A stretch of 13,243 nt of DNA from Bacteroidia bacterium (GCA_030432855.1 JAUILM010000067.1:1-13243), one strand, 5' to 3'; positions 6,844 through 13,243 are shown, counted from the first letter of the stretch. Notes: generated by a model from the sequence alone, not told the origin. Program-made: numbers and translations.

Positions 6844-6961
6844 TAACGCCGAATTCATTCGGCGCCCATACGGCAGTATCAAATGGAAACTAGAGTTTTT
6901 CCCATAGATGGCTTACATTTTTGACAACACTAGCTTGGAAGCAGTAATTCAAAAGCAGGGA
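6844..6961 (+). repeat. Dispersed repeat copy E
   Basis: It begins TAACGCCGAATTCATTCGGC (dyad 6848-6863) and aligns over about 118 bp with copy C at 6474. Matching blocks are CCATACG.CAGTATCAA, TTTTTGACAACACTAGC and AAGCAGGGA at the end. The preceding 20-30 bp (AAACAAAGCCAGAAGC) resemble the bases before copy A (AAACAAAGCCGGGACC), so the repeat unit may extend leftwards. No matching inverted end was found downstream. Confidence 0.65.
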
Positions 6962-7039
6962 CCATGTAAATTATTAATATATATCTACAATGATTTTGAC
7001 GAAAATGCCCGAGAGATTGAAACCTGTTGGACTTGTTTA

Positions 7040-7255
7040 CTACCTATCCTCATTAGATTCTAAGCTATCAATAGAATTAATGTGATATTTCTGTGTTGAA
7101 TGCGATCTTTTAGGGGATCCGAAATCAACAATACATGTTCCAATTGTGATGAACACTACGATGATGGGAAGAACATATAACCATGCTTTAGGTGATATGG
7201 TATTATCGTGGATTTTCCTACTTTCGAAATATTGCTTGTTAAGTTTCTTATTCAA
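7040..7255 (-). CDS. Small single-helix membrane protein, 71 aa
   Basis: Predicted bitopic membrane protein. It has a basic N-terminus (NKKLNKQYFESRK, residues 2-14), one hydrophobic helix at about 27-45 (WLYVLPIIVVFITIGTCIV) and a hydrophilic tail rich in Ser, Asp and Glu. The positive-inside rule puts the N-terminus in the cytoplasm. I do not recognise a family. There is no ATG; the only usable start is TTG at 7255. The frame is continuous with the preceding WG/TonB-C gene: its TAG stop at 7295-7297 is followed by 13 sense codons and then this TTG. It may be a separate third gene of the operon, a C-terminal extension reached by stop read-through, or a part split off by a nonsense mutation. 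Confidence 0.5.
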   Translation of the reverse strand: MNKKLNKQYFESRKIHDNTISPKAWLYVLPIIVVFITIGTCIVDFGSPKRSHSTQKYHINSIDSLESNEDR

Positions 7256-7294
7256 GGTAAGTGGTAGTTTCTTCGAAGAAGAAAAATAGTTAAC

Positions 7295-8089
7295 CTACTT
7301 CAAAGTGAATTTTATTGGTAGGAAGAATTCTGTATTGACAAGCTGATCATCATGCTCACCAGGGATCCAGGCTGGCATGGTCTTAACGAGGCTCACAGCT
7401 TCGGCACCACAACCACCTCCGATTTCTCTGATCACCTTTGGATTTTTAAGTACACCTTCTCTGGTAACTATAAAAGAAACAATCACTATTCCTTGTATTC
7501 GATTCTTTACGGCATCCGGAGGGTATTTAATATTCTTAAAAATGAATTCAATCATTTTTTGATCCGAGCATTGTTTCATAGCCTCGTATGATAGATTTAT
7601 GTTGTAGCAGCCGGGGAATAGAGGCATTTTATCTGGTTTCTTGAATATCAGTTGATCGATATCATAGTTGTATTCTCCATCTATGAGATTACACCAACGT
7701 CCCTGGTGCTTTATTAGGGCCACAGTATCTCTATAGTATTGGATTTCATCATATTCAATATCAAGTACTATATCTCCTTCGGAGTTAAAAACACCCTGCA
7801 ACCCATCTTTTTCTACGATAAATCCGTTTTGTGGGAAGCCAGAAATCGATTCGTAGTTACATGGAATAATTTCCAGGCCACTTTCAGATACAATACCAAT
7901 TTTGTCATCGATCCATACCTGATAAAAACCCTCTATCTTATGATCAACTTTATCATATTTGGGTTCGATGATTTGCTCCTTACCAGCAAAGAAGCCTATT
8001 TTTCCTCCTTTTTTCTTCGTCTTAATCTCTTGGCTCTGTACATTGGAACAGAGCAATGACATGAAAATTATTGCTAGGTATGTTCTCAT
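7295..8089 (-). CDS. WG-repeat protein with TonB C-terminal domain
   Basis: Exported protein of 264 aa from ATG 8089. An upstream in-frame GTG at 8098 would add three residues (MIN), but the signal peptide MRTYLAIIFMSLLC... fits the ATG best. In GTG-based numbering, three WG-type beta repeats lie at about 31-50, 63-84 and 97-118, with a weaker fourth at 131-149. They are followed by FPGC (161-164), C177 and a TonB C-terminal domain at about 183-267: KYPPDAV, IQGIVIVSFIVTREG and MPAWIPG. Canonical TonB has an uncleaved N-terminal helix and a Pro-rich spacer; neither is present, so this is probably a periplasmic or surface TonB-C protein, not an energy transducer proper. WG repeats often mediate binding. 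It lies 12 bp after the 330-aa gene and shares its operon. Confidence 0.88.
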   Translation of the reverse strand: MRTYLAIIFMSLLCSNVQSQEIKTKKKGGKIGFFAGKEQIIEPKYDKVDHKIEGFYQVWIDDKIGIVSESGLEIIPCNYESISGFPQNGFIVEKDGLQGVFNSEGDIVLDIEYDEIQYYRDTVALIKHQGRWCNLIDGEYNYDIDQLIFKKPDKMPLFPGCYNINLSYEAMKQCSDQKMIEFIFKNIKYPPDAVKNRIQGIVIVSFIVTREGVLKNPKVIREIGGGCGAEAVSLVKTMPAWIPGEHDDQLVNTEFFLPIKFTLK

Positions 8090-8101
8090 ATTTATCACTA
8101 T

Positions 8102-9094
8102 CTAATTCATGGGTGTAGTAAAATCAATGAGACCAACCTGGTGACCTGTGAGCTCACCTGCCTCTTCCTTTTCCCTTACGACTCTACACATGAAATTAAA
8201 CCAATCATAGCTATTGGGGTCCGTCTTTGCGTCCCTTGGAAGATCATGTTGCTTCAATGGAATAATATTAGCTACAAGATCTACCAGGACGCCTTTTAAA
8301 AATCTCTCCCTGAATGCTGTAGTGGTATGGTCGATAGGAAAGAGGAAGCGAATTCCTTTTTCCTGGGATATATCAAGAACCACTTTTTTTTCTTCCGGAG
8401 CGTCAATGATATATGTTGCGTGGCGCTCGGGTAACTGCATTCTTTGTAACTTTTGATCCTGGAGTATTCGCGTTTGTCTAAGCACATATCCCGTCATATA
8501 CGTCTCGTAACCATTGAGTAGTTCAGTTAATTTGCTTAAGTACTCGAAGGTCTTGGACTTGTGAAATTGCGGATCATCTTCTGTGCTCCACCACATAGCA
8601 TATTGACCAATAGCTTTAGCATTCTTGTCGTAGCGTAGATCAGCTAGCTGGAATGGCTCAATGATAGGTTTAGGCTCGTATCCTTTTTGAATTGGAATAG
8701 AGCTGAAGTAGATCAGATTAGGATAGGAAGTTCTGGATATATGATTCACAAGGTCCAAATATTTTAATAGTTCCTCTTCTTGATATATAAAGTATAATGA
8801 GTACCGGTCCTCACCAATCGAGCAGACAACAGGCACTGTCAACGCACCCTCCTCTAATAGCGATGTGTGCATGACAGAATATTTGAATTCCTGTCCTTTT
8901 TGTTTGGCAATCTTGTCCAAAGCGGCTATAGCCAATATACCGTCAATTCTGACTGCCCCTGATATGGCAAGCTCGATATGTCCCAAATCAAATTCATCAG
9001 AGTTTGTGATAAAGTTATTCTTGGTCTTGCTAGCACCTTTGCCTTTGGAAGTTCCAGTGGTTTTCTTTCCAAATATTTTCTCTAAAAGTCCCAT
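8102..9094 (-). CDS. Unrecognised cytoplasmic protein, 330 aa
   Basis: I do not recognise this protein. It has no signal peptide or membrane helix. It begins with a short amphipathic, lysine-rich stretch (MGLLEKIFGKK) followed by a Ser/Thr/Gly/Lys linker to about residue 27, a type of N-terminus seen on many small cytoplasmic proteins. A mixed alpha/beta body follows, with a strand-like segment at ~86-105 (LTVPVVCSIGEDRYSLYFIY), charged helices at ~105-120 and 180-215, and an acidic/aromatic C-terminal part (DWFNFMCRVVREKEEAGE, 302-319). No catalytic motif stands out. The ATG at 9094 is the first start, without a clear Shine-Dalgarno. The WG/TonB-C gene begins within 12 bp of its stop, so the two are almost certainly cotranscribed. 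Joint action is only inference because one is cytoplasmic and the other exported. Confidence 0.8.
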   Translation of the reverse strand: MGLLEKIFGKKTTGTSKGKGASKTKNNFITNSDEFDLGHIELAISGAVRIDGILAIAALDKIAKQKGQEFKYSVMHTSLLEEGALTVPVVCSIGEDRYSLYFIYQEEELLKYLDLVNHISRTSYPNLIYFSSIPIQKGYEPKPIIEPFQLADLRYDKNAKAIGQYAMWWSTEDDPQFHKSKTFEYLSKLTELLNGYETYMTGYVLRQTRILQDQKLQRMQLPERHATYIIDAPEEKKVVLDISQEKGIRFLFPIDHTTTAFRERFLKGVLVDLVANIIPLKQHDLPRDAKTDPNSYDWFNFMCRVVREKEEAGELTGHQVGLIDFTTPMN

Positions 9095-9151
9095 TGTAGA
9101 TGTGTTTTGTGGGTTAATAAAGTATTAAATAATAATTTTTTCTGATAACTA

Positions 9152-9180
9152 ACCAGTCATTGTGTAGCACACATGACGGT
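9152..9180. promoter_or_regulatory. Imperfect palindrome between LRR gene and 330-aa gene
   Basis: ACC-a-GTCAT-t-GTGT pairs with ACACATGACGGT around an AGC loop: twelve pairs with two bulged bases. It is 58 bp upstream of the 330-aa gene start and 97 bp after the LRR stop (both minus strand). No T-tract follows on the minus strand, so it is not a standard terminator. It may be an operator or a leader hairpin. Confidence 0.35.
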
Positions 9181-9275
9181 ATTATTGTCCTGAACAGGTA
9201 TAGTGGTAGCACCTCACCAGACATTCTATGTATAGATGGTTCAAATAGTTTCTAACAACTAGTATTCCAAAAATA

Positions 9276-10388
9276 TCACACGGTCCATATTGTAAGGCCT
9301 TTATCAATCAAATGCTGTATAGGGGCCGTATCGAGATCCATCGGAATAGTAATGCGCTCCAGGTTTTTAAAGTGTGCGATCGGACTCAGATCTTTAATCT
9401 TTGTCCAGGATAGGGACAGGCGTTTCAGGTTGGCAAGAGAGGATAAAGGACTTAGGTCACGAATCTTCGTGCTATCCAGGCTGAGATATTTTAACTTATG
9501 AAGTTTTGACAGGGGAGACAGGTCCCTTATTCGAGTTCTGTAAAGATCCAGCTGTTGAATGTTTCTTAATCCTGATAGTGAGTCAAAGTCAACCACTTTC
9601 ACACAGTCTCCCATGGACAGCTGTTCGATAAGTGGCATATCAGATAATGCACTGATATCTTTTAGTTTGATATCGGCGATGTTTAATCGTCTAAGGTTCT
9701 TCAATCCCACCAGAGGTTCTAATCGTAATTTTGGATATGCTTTCAAGATGCTAAGGTATTCCAATTCGCCTAGGTCGGATAAGGGAGTCAGATCGTCAAA
9801 TTTATTGAAGCTCAAATTCAGGTATCTTAGTTTTGTCAATGCCGCCAGACTATCAAGACTTCGTATGTTATTCAATGCCAGGTCCAGATGCCAGAGGTTT
9901 ATTTTATCGGCCAGTGCACTAAGGTTCTTTAGAATTTTTGCATTCTTGATATTTAAAATCTCAAGGTCATGATGTGCATTTAGCGCTTCGATATTTTTTA
10001 CCCGGAAATCATACAAGTCCAGTATTTTCAACTTTCGCAAGGGTCGGAGAAAGTCCAGACTAAATGAAAGTTCTTTTGGCTTAACTTCCAGGTGTTCCAA
10101 AGCATGTAACTCTGAAATAGGGGTGAAATCCCCGATTTGTGTACCTCTGATTTTTAATTTTTTGAGACCCTTTAAGTCTTTTATGTTCGCTATGTCTTCT
10201 ACCTGCCAACCATCCAGATTTAAGATTTCTATGTTCGGGAAAATCGAAAGGTCGGGCAGTTTACCTTTAGTTTGTGGATAGGCAGGATGATCGGAGTGTA
10301 CCGACAAATCCAGGTCCGTAATAGGTGTGTTGAAATCTATGTCAGGTTGGATAGCTTTTATCAAGCGATGTAGATCTGTTTCTTGCAA
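9276..10388 (-). CDS. Leucine-rich-repeat protein (SDS22/internalin-like repeats)
   Basis: Solenoid protein of about 370 aa built of roughly 13-14 repeats of 21-23 residues, probably for protein binding. The clearest units are near the C-terminus: LRNIQQLDLYRTRIRDLSPL, LHKLKYLSLDSTKIRDLSPL and LANLKRLSLSWTKIKDLSPI. They give the pattern LxxLxxLxLxxTxIxDLSPL of SDS22/internalin-type repeats. No signal peptide, membrane helix or sorting tail is visible, so the protein is probably cytoplasmic. No in-frame ATG exists near the 5' end; the next Met codon is far inside. TTG at 10388 (TTGCAAGAAACA) is the best start, though the frame stays open for another 19 codons. It precedes the 330-aa gene on the same strand with 181 bp between, so cotranscription is possible but not shown. 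Confidence 0.85.
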   Translation of the reverse strand: MQETDLHRLIKAIQPDIDFNTPITDLDLSVHSDHPAYPQTKGKLPDLSIFPNIEILNLDGWQVEDIANIKDLKGLKKLKIRGTQIGDFTPISELHALEHLEVKPKELSFSLDFLRPLRKLKILDLYDFRVKNIEALNAHHDLEILNIKNAKILKNLSALADKINLWHLDLALNNIRSLDSLAALTKLRYLNLSFNKFDDLTPLSDLGELEYLSILKAYPKLRLEPLVGLKNLRRLNIADIKLKDISALSDMPLIEQLSMGDCVKVVDFDSLSGLRNIQQLDLYRTRIRDLSPLSKLHKLKYLSLDSTKIRDLSPLSSLANLKRLSLSWTKIKDLSPIAHFKNLERITIPMDLDTAPIQHLIDKGLTIWTV

Positions 10389-10981
10389 TTTGAGAATGTT
10401 TAAGTCTTCTTTACCGTGTCGACAGTCTTCTTGCGAATGGTTTGGTTATAATAGTGATTTCTCTATGCATACACAAATTGCTTTGGGGTTTTGCCAGAAT
10501 GACTAGTCCCTGGCTTGAAAGGTAAATATGCCTGGTGGTAGGATAGATTTTCTGTAGATTTGAAGGGGGAAGTTGAGATTTAATTTGGTTTTAGGTCCAT
10601 AGACTAACTGTAAGAAGATCAAACCCAGATATTTTTGCATGTTTTATGCTTTTAAGATACTTCAGAAGTACAGTATATGAATGGTTACTTCTACTGATTT
10701 ACTAAAACTGAATTTAGCACCGTTAAGGTCAATATGTTTTCGGCTTCGTATCATTAATGAATATCGATTCTACTCCATCTATTTTTTTCTACCGACCTCT
10801 CGAGATCATGGATCAATTGGACATCGTGTTGATATGCATTGCAAATTCGAAATTAGTGTTTACATGGTAAAGGCTACAAAATAAGTACATGATATTTCGT
10901 ACCTCAAGGTACTTAGCTGGCGTTTAATTGCTCACCATAGTAAAAATGGTATAAACATTCATGGGCTTTGAGACCAAAACA
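10389..10981. other. Intergenic region without a convincing gene
   Basis: 593 bp between the SDR gene 3' end and the LRR gene 5' end (both minus strand). A 67-codon plus-strand frame at 10681-10884 has no recognisable features and unconvincing composition. Small dyads occur: TACTTCAGAAGTA (10658-10670), GTACCTCAAGGTAC (10899-10912) and ACCAT-N7-ATGGT (10934-10950). The last two lie downstream of the SDR stop and could form 3' hairpins, but neither is followed by a U-tract on the minus strand. The first 57 bases are an in-frame, ATG-less extension of the LRR frame. Confidence 0.5.
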
Positions 10982-11845
10982 TCAACTGATGCTGATTTTT
11001 TGGACTTCAGTTTCATAATAATCTGCCAGTCTGTGTGTTCCATGGAGATTCGCAATATTGTCGGATGCCATAGCAGTTAAAAAAAATTCAATGGGACCAT
11101 ATGTTTTAGAGGAAGTAAATGTCCGCAAGACCCAAATTGTGAATCTTCGTATCCAATCAGGCAGATGACTAATTTTGATGGGTTTGCGCCATGCTGAAAG
11201 GGCTAGTTCTGCCAGCTGATTGTGGGTAAAAATATCGGGACCACCCACGGTTTCTTCCGGCACATCATTTTCAAGGTTGTCAATACAGACTTTTGCCAGG
11301 TCTTTACCGTGTATAGGATTTAATTTGTAGTCACCTCGCCCGAATAAATATACCCTACCACTTTGTGCCATTTTCAGAAAGTCACCCATGTCCGAAAAGA
11401 AACCATTCGGACGGATGATAGAATGCTGAATCTTTGATGCCTTTAATGTATCTACAAATTTTTCTTTGGCTTCAAAAATTTTGAGATGTCTCAATGTGTC
11501 CCCATGAATAGCCGAAATGTATTGAAATGTTTGGACCCCATCTTCCAACGCTTCTTTTAGCAGGTTGGTATTACCCTGGTAGTCTACGTCCATATATGTC
11601 ATACCTTCTTTCTGACGGGTGATACCGACAGTGGATATGACCCAGTCAATATCTTGCGCAACCCCTTTTAGAGCGGTCGGGTCGGTGATCTCAGCAATAT
11701 AGAAGTCATCGACCGCTTTAAACAGGGTCTTCTGATTTTCCCTCCTGATAAGTACTCTGACCCAATAGTTTCTCCGTTTTAATTCTTTTACGAGATACTG
11801 TCCCAGGTAGCCACTTGCTCCTGCTACTAAAACCTTCTTTTTCAT
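10982..11845 (-). CDS. Atypical NAD(P)-binding SDR (NmrA/NDUFA9-like)
   Basis: Rossmann-fold protein of 287 aa. The dinucleotide-binding loop is GASGYLG (9-15), followed by VRVLIRR (29-35), where the arginines suggest NADP(H) preference. Strand motifs DWVISTVG (67-74) and TFQYISAI (106-113), and IIRPNGFFSDM (143-153), match atypical or extended SDRs of the NAD(P)H-binding, NmrA/NDUFA9-like group. In IFEAK (123-127) the usual YxxxK catalytic tyrosine is replaced by isoleucine (I123) while K127 remains. Oxidoreductase chemistry is therefore doubtful; a redox-sensing or assembly role, as for complex I NDUFA9, is possible. The gene follows the Crp/Fnr-type regulator gene by 28 bp on the same strand and is probably in its operon. 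An 18-bp palindrome lies about 53 bp before its ATG and could give separate control. Confidence 0.88.
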   Translation of the reverse strand: MKKKVLVAGASGYLGQYLVKELKRRNYWVRVLIRRENQKTLFKAVDDFYIAEITDPTALKGVAQDIDWVISTVGITRQKEGMTYMDVDYQGNTNLLKEALEDGVQTFQYISAIHGDTLRHLKIFEAKEKFVDTLKASKIQHSIIRPNGFFSDMGDFLKMAQSGRVYLFGRGDYKLNPIHGKDLAKVCIDNLENDVPEETVGGPDIFTHNQLAELALSAWRKPIKISHLPDWIRRFTIWVLRTFTSSKTYGPIEFFLTAMASDNIANLHGTHRLADYYETEVQKISIS

Positions 11846-11873
11846 AATTGACCTTTTGATACAAATCTAAAGC

Positions 11874-12419
11874 CTACCCGCTGGTTTTCTCTTGACGATC
11901 GTCAAGAAACACCCGCTTCTTATGAACCCGTCTTTTGATCCTGCTAAGTGTTTCTGCGGAAACACCCAGGAATGAAGCAATGTACTGTTGCGGAACAAAA
12001 GAGGCAATCACCTTTTGGCAAGTGATGAGTTCGTTTTCAGTGGCAATGCGGCCGATAATTTCCATCTTGGGCACGGTGCGAAGTAGCTCTTCAGTTTTCG
12101 ATCGGGTGAACACCCATATCTCTGTATCGTCCACCGCTTGATAGTTTTCTACCGCAGGGATGTGATAGGTATAGCTTTCTCCTGCACAGATAAATTGTCC
12201 CGGTGTATAGAAAAATGCCGTCTTTTCCTGACCATCAACCGGGTAAAAAAGTCGTACACATCCCTTCTCTACAAAGTATATTTCATTGGATATCTTGCCT
12301 TCCGTGAAAAAGACTTCTCTTTTTTTACAGACTCTTTTATGTGCTGCATTGCTAAGAAGTCGCACTTCATCTTGGGTAAGGGGTGTGTATGCATTAATGG
12401 TTTCGATGAGTCGGTCCAT
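11874..12419 (-). CDS. Crp/Fnr-family transcription regulator, shortened
   Basis: DNA-binding regulator of 181 aa. The N-terminal cupin-like sensor domain covers about 1-115 (EVFFTEGKISNEIYFVEKGCVRLFY, with a central glycine turn), followed by a dimerisation helix to about 140. The C-terminal helix-turn-helix is VPQQYIASFLGVSAETLSRI (142-161), typical of Bacteroidota Crp-like proteins. Two oddities are visible. The phosphate-binding cassette reads GQFICAGESYTY... with no Arg-Ser/Thr pair, so cAMP binding is unlikely. The segment between the dimer helix (CQKVIASF, 134-141) and VPQQYIASF is missing about 22 residues that usually include an EERY-like stretch before the helix-turn-helix. The frame is intact. 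No FNR cysteine cluster is seen. The gene starts at ATG 12419, diverges from the hydrolase gene and precedes the SDR gene by 28 bp. The SDR is a likely target by context. Confidence 0.87.
   Translation of the reverse strand: MDRLIETINAYTPLTQDEVRLLSNAAHKRVCKKREVFFTEGKISNEIYFVEKGCVRLFYPVDGQEKTAFFYTPGQFICAGESYTYHIPAVENYQAVDDTEIWVFTRSKTEELLRTVPKMEIIGRIATENELITCQKVIASFVPQQYIASFLGVSAETLSRIKRRVHKKRVFLDDRQEKTSG
11890..11907. promoter_or_regulatory. Perfect 18-bp palindrome, Crp/Fnr-type core
   Basis: TCTTGACGATCGTCAAGA is perfectly self-complementary. Its core TTGAC-GATC-GTCAA has the TTGA-N6-TCAA form of Crp/Fnr operators. It lies in the last codons of the regulator gene (VFLDDRQE), centred about 53 bp upstream of the SDR ATG. 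That spacing suits an operator of an SDR promoter inside the regulator gene. Alternatively it forms an mRNA hairpin between the two cistrons. Confidence 0.5.
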
Positions 12420-12713
12420 GATTAATTTTTGGTGCTGAGCAAGTTAGTCGTGTAGGAAAATGATTCTTTTTTGCTGCGTTGATAGACCAATGTCATCCTT
12501 GACCACGATGCGGCCAGTCGATGTCGAAAATCGTCATAAGGTATTTCACTTTACTGTAAATATAAGTTCAACGTGCGGTTGACCAAAAAGAAAAGTCAGG
12601 ATACTGAAAAACTCATGTGATCTGCGTGGTTAAAGCATGCGAAATGACCCTGAAATTGTAACAATGCCGTGCACCAATTGGTTAGTGGTGAAACTTTTCA
12701 TTAAATTGATAAT
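12420..12713. other. Divergent promoter region, regulator / hydrolase
   Basis: 294 bp between two diverging genes, so both promoters should be here. I see no clear Bacteroidota-type -33/-7 pair on either strand. A small dyad, TCAAC-GTGCG-GTTGA (12568-12582), lies near the middle; its half-sites are the same words as in the palindrome at 11890 (GTTGA/TCAAC) but face outward. The 40 bp before the hydrolase ATG are AT-rich. No small ORF stands out. Confidence 0.45.
12568..12582. promoter_or_regulatory. Short dyad TCAAC-N5-GTTGA
   Basis: A five-base inverted repeat around GTGCG, 148 bp upstream of the regulator start and 131 bp upstream of the hydrolase start. It could be a site for autoregulation. 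Arms this short occur often by chance. Confidence 0.2.
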
Positions 12714-13243
12714 ATGAAGATGATACTTACAAAACTCCTGATACTTACCTTCTGCTGTGCAGTAGTTCTTTCCTGTAATACAGCCTTCGCCCAGACGACA
12801 GAACACTCATTCATTTATGGAGACGCCCTACCGGATGCTCCCGAACTGTCTGAGAGAGGAGACTATAAAGTGGGAGTACGGACGCTTACTTTTGTTAATA
12901 AGGGGCAGGTAGACGTGCTGAACTCCGCAGATGGTGTAGATCCTTTGTACGATCGGTCACTGAAGGTTGAAATTTGGTATCCAGCCATCCAGCAATCTGG
13001 TGCAAAGGAACTTGTGACATATGATCAGGTGATGGGGCAATACAATAATCCGGAAAGACCCATCATACCCTTTACCTTTTTGGGCAGGGCCATGCGAGAA
13101 GCTCAGCCTGTGCAAGAAGAAGCAGCATTTCCACTGGTTATTGTTTCTCACGGATATACCGGTTCAAGACTGCTCTTTACCTATCTCACGGAGAACCTGG
13201 CCTCTAAGGGATACATAGTGGCATCCATAGATCATACAGAATC
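12714..13243 (+). CDS. Secreted alpha/beta hydrolase, 3' end outside window
   Basis: N-terminal 176 residues of an exported esterase-like enzyme; the frame runs open off the end of the window. The start is ATG 12714 (or the ATG at 12720). A signal peptide covers about residues 1-26 (KMILTKLLILTFCC...), with a probable signal-peptidase I site at AFA|Q. C21 in VLSC could instead be a lipobox cysteine, though Leu at -2 is unusual. The mature part has VEIWYPA (85-91), as in acetylhydrolases and dienelactone-hydrolase-like proteins. It also has FPLVIVSHGYTGSR (139-152), where HG forms the oxyanion side, and LASKGYIVASIDHTES (162-177), the strand after the first helix. This layout matches PAF-acetylhydrolase/dienelactone-hydrolase-type enzymes. 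The nucleophile elbow (expected GxSxG) lies beyond the window. The gene diverges from the Crp/Fnr-type regulator. Confidence 0.85.
   Translation, partial: MKMILTKLLILTFCCAVVLSCNTAFAQTTEHSFIYGDALPDAPELSERGDYKVGVRTLTFVNKGQVDVLNSADGVDPLYDRSLKVEIWYPAIQQSGAKELVTYDQVMGQYNNPERPIIPFTFLGRAMREAQPVQEEAAFPLVIVSHGYTGSRLLFTYLTENLASKGYIVASIDHTE

Larger units (their letters stand above)
6443..7039. other. Non-coding region with three repeat copies
   Basis: Almost 600 bp without a convincing gene, upstream of the small ORF and cyclase and downstream of the 71-aa membrane protein gene. It holds a perfect 14-bp palindrome (6458-6471), an element with inverted ends at 6474-6678 and a further repeat copy at 6844-6961. 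The AT-rich 160 bp between them, and the last 78 bp, show no feature I can name. Promoters for the cyclase unit should lie here but were not identified. Confidence 0.6.

Noticed and set aside
2154..6961. Repeats as a CRISPR array
   Set aside because: Spacing is irregular, copies lie in both orientations, homology extends through the would-be spacers, and no cas genes are present.
9268..9275. TATTTTTG on the minus strand, a match to the Bacteroidota -7 promoter element
   Set aside because: No convincing -33 element at the right distance, and it lies over 170 bp from the 330-aa gene start; an AT-rich chance match is likely.
9559..9972. 137-codon plus-strand ORF antisense to the LRR gene
   Set aside because: The repetitive LRR codons generate long open frames on the other strand; the product is serine/arginine-rich without domain features.
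10681..10884. 67-codon plus-strand ORF in the intergenic region
   Set aside because: No domain, signal or membrane features, no visible ribosome-binding site and unconvincing composition.
11874..12419. Regulator as a cAMP receptor for the cyclase in the same window
   Set aside because: The phosphate-binding cassette lacks the Arg-Ser/Thr pair needed for cAMP, so a direct cyclase-regulator circuit is not supported.

Overview
The window looks like chromosomal DNA of a member of the Bacteroidota. The evidence is protein style rather than any marker gene: a WG-repeat protein ending in a TonB C-terminal domain with the FPGC...C signature, a short Crp/Fnr-type regulator of the kind common in that phylum, and mostly absent Shine-Dalgarno sequences. 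Base composition is moderately AT-rich. No rRNA, tRNA, CRISPR array, phage module or intact insertion sequence was found.

Layout. Positions 1-2026 (+ strand) hold the 3' part of a membrane/ABC-ATPase fusion and an overlapping six-helix permease, one exporter operon. Positions 2387-4165 (-) encode a large exported protein with the look of an (alpha/alpha)-toroid plus beta-sandwich polysaccharide-lyase-like enzyme. A 187-bp palindromic MITE-like element lies at 4364-4550. Positions 4614-6308 (-) encode a three-module signalling enzyme: a histidine-rich six-helix membrane anchor, a plant-type 2Fe-2S ferredoxin domain and a class III nucleotidyl cyclase. It begins inside the stop codon of a 45-codon ORF (6305-6442) that I propose as a real, translationally coupled small gene. 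Positions 6443-7039 are non-coding and carry repeats. Positions 7040-9094 (-) form a probable operon: an unknown 330-aa protein, the WG/TonB-C protein and a 71-aa single-helix membrane protein. A leucine-rich-repeat protein lies upstream at 9276-10388 (-). After about 590 bp without a convincing gene comes a two-gene unit on the minus strand: the Crp/Fnr-type regulator (11874-12419) and an atypical NAD(P)-binding SDR (10982-11845). A truncated secreted alpha/beta hydrolase (12714 to the end, +) diverges from it.

Repeats. A family built on TAACGCCGAATTCATTCGGC occurs five times, at 2154, 2275, 6474, 6658 (inverted) and 6844, and three copies extend into about 115-120 bp of homologous sequence. 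The 6474 and 6658 copies form perfect 20-bp inverted ends of a 205-bp segment just upstream of the small ORF and cyclase.

How genes may work together. The cyclase combines possible haem/quinol-reactive histidines with an iron-sulfur centre, so it is a candidate redox-controlled second-messenger source. The Crp/Fnr-type protein lacks the cAMP phosphate-binding signature and probably does not read that signal. A perfect 18-bp palindrome with a Crp/Fnr-type core (TTGAC-N4-GTCAA) lies in the last codons of its gene, about 53 bp before the SDR start, suggesting local control of the SDR.
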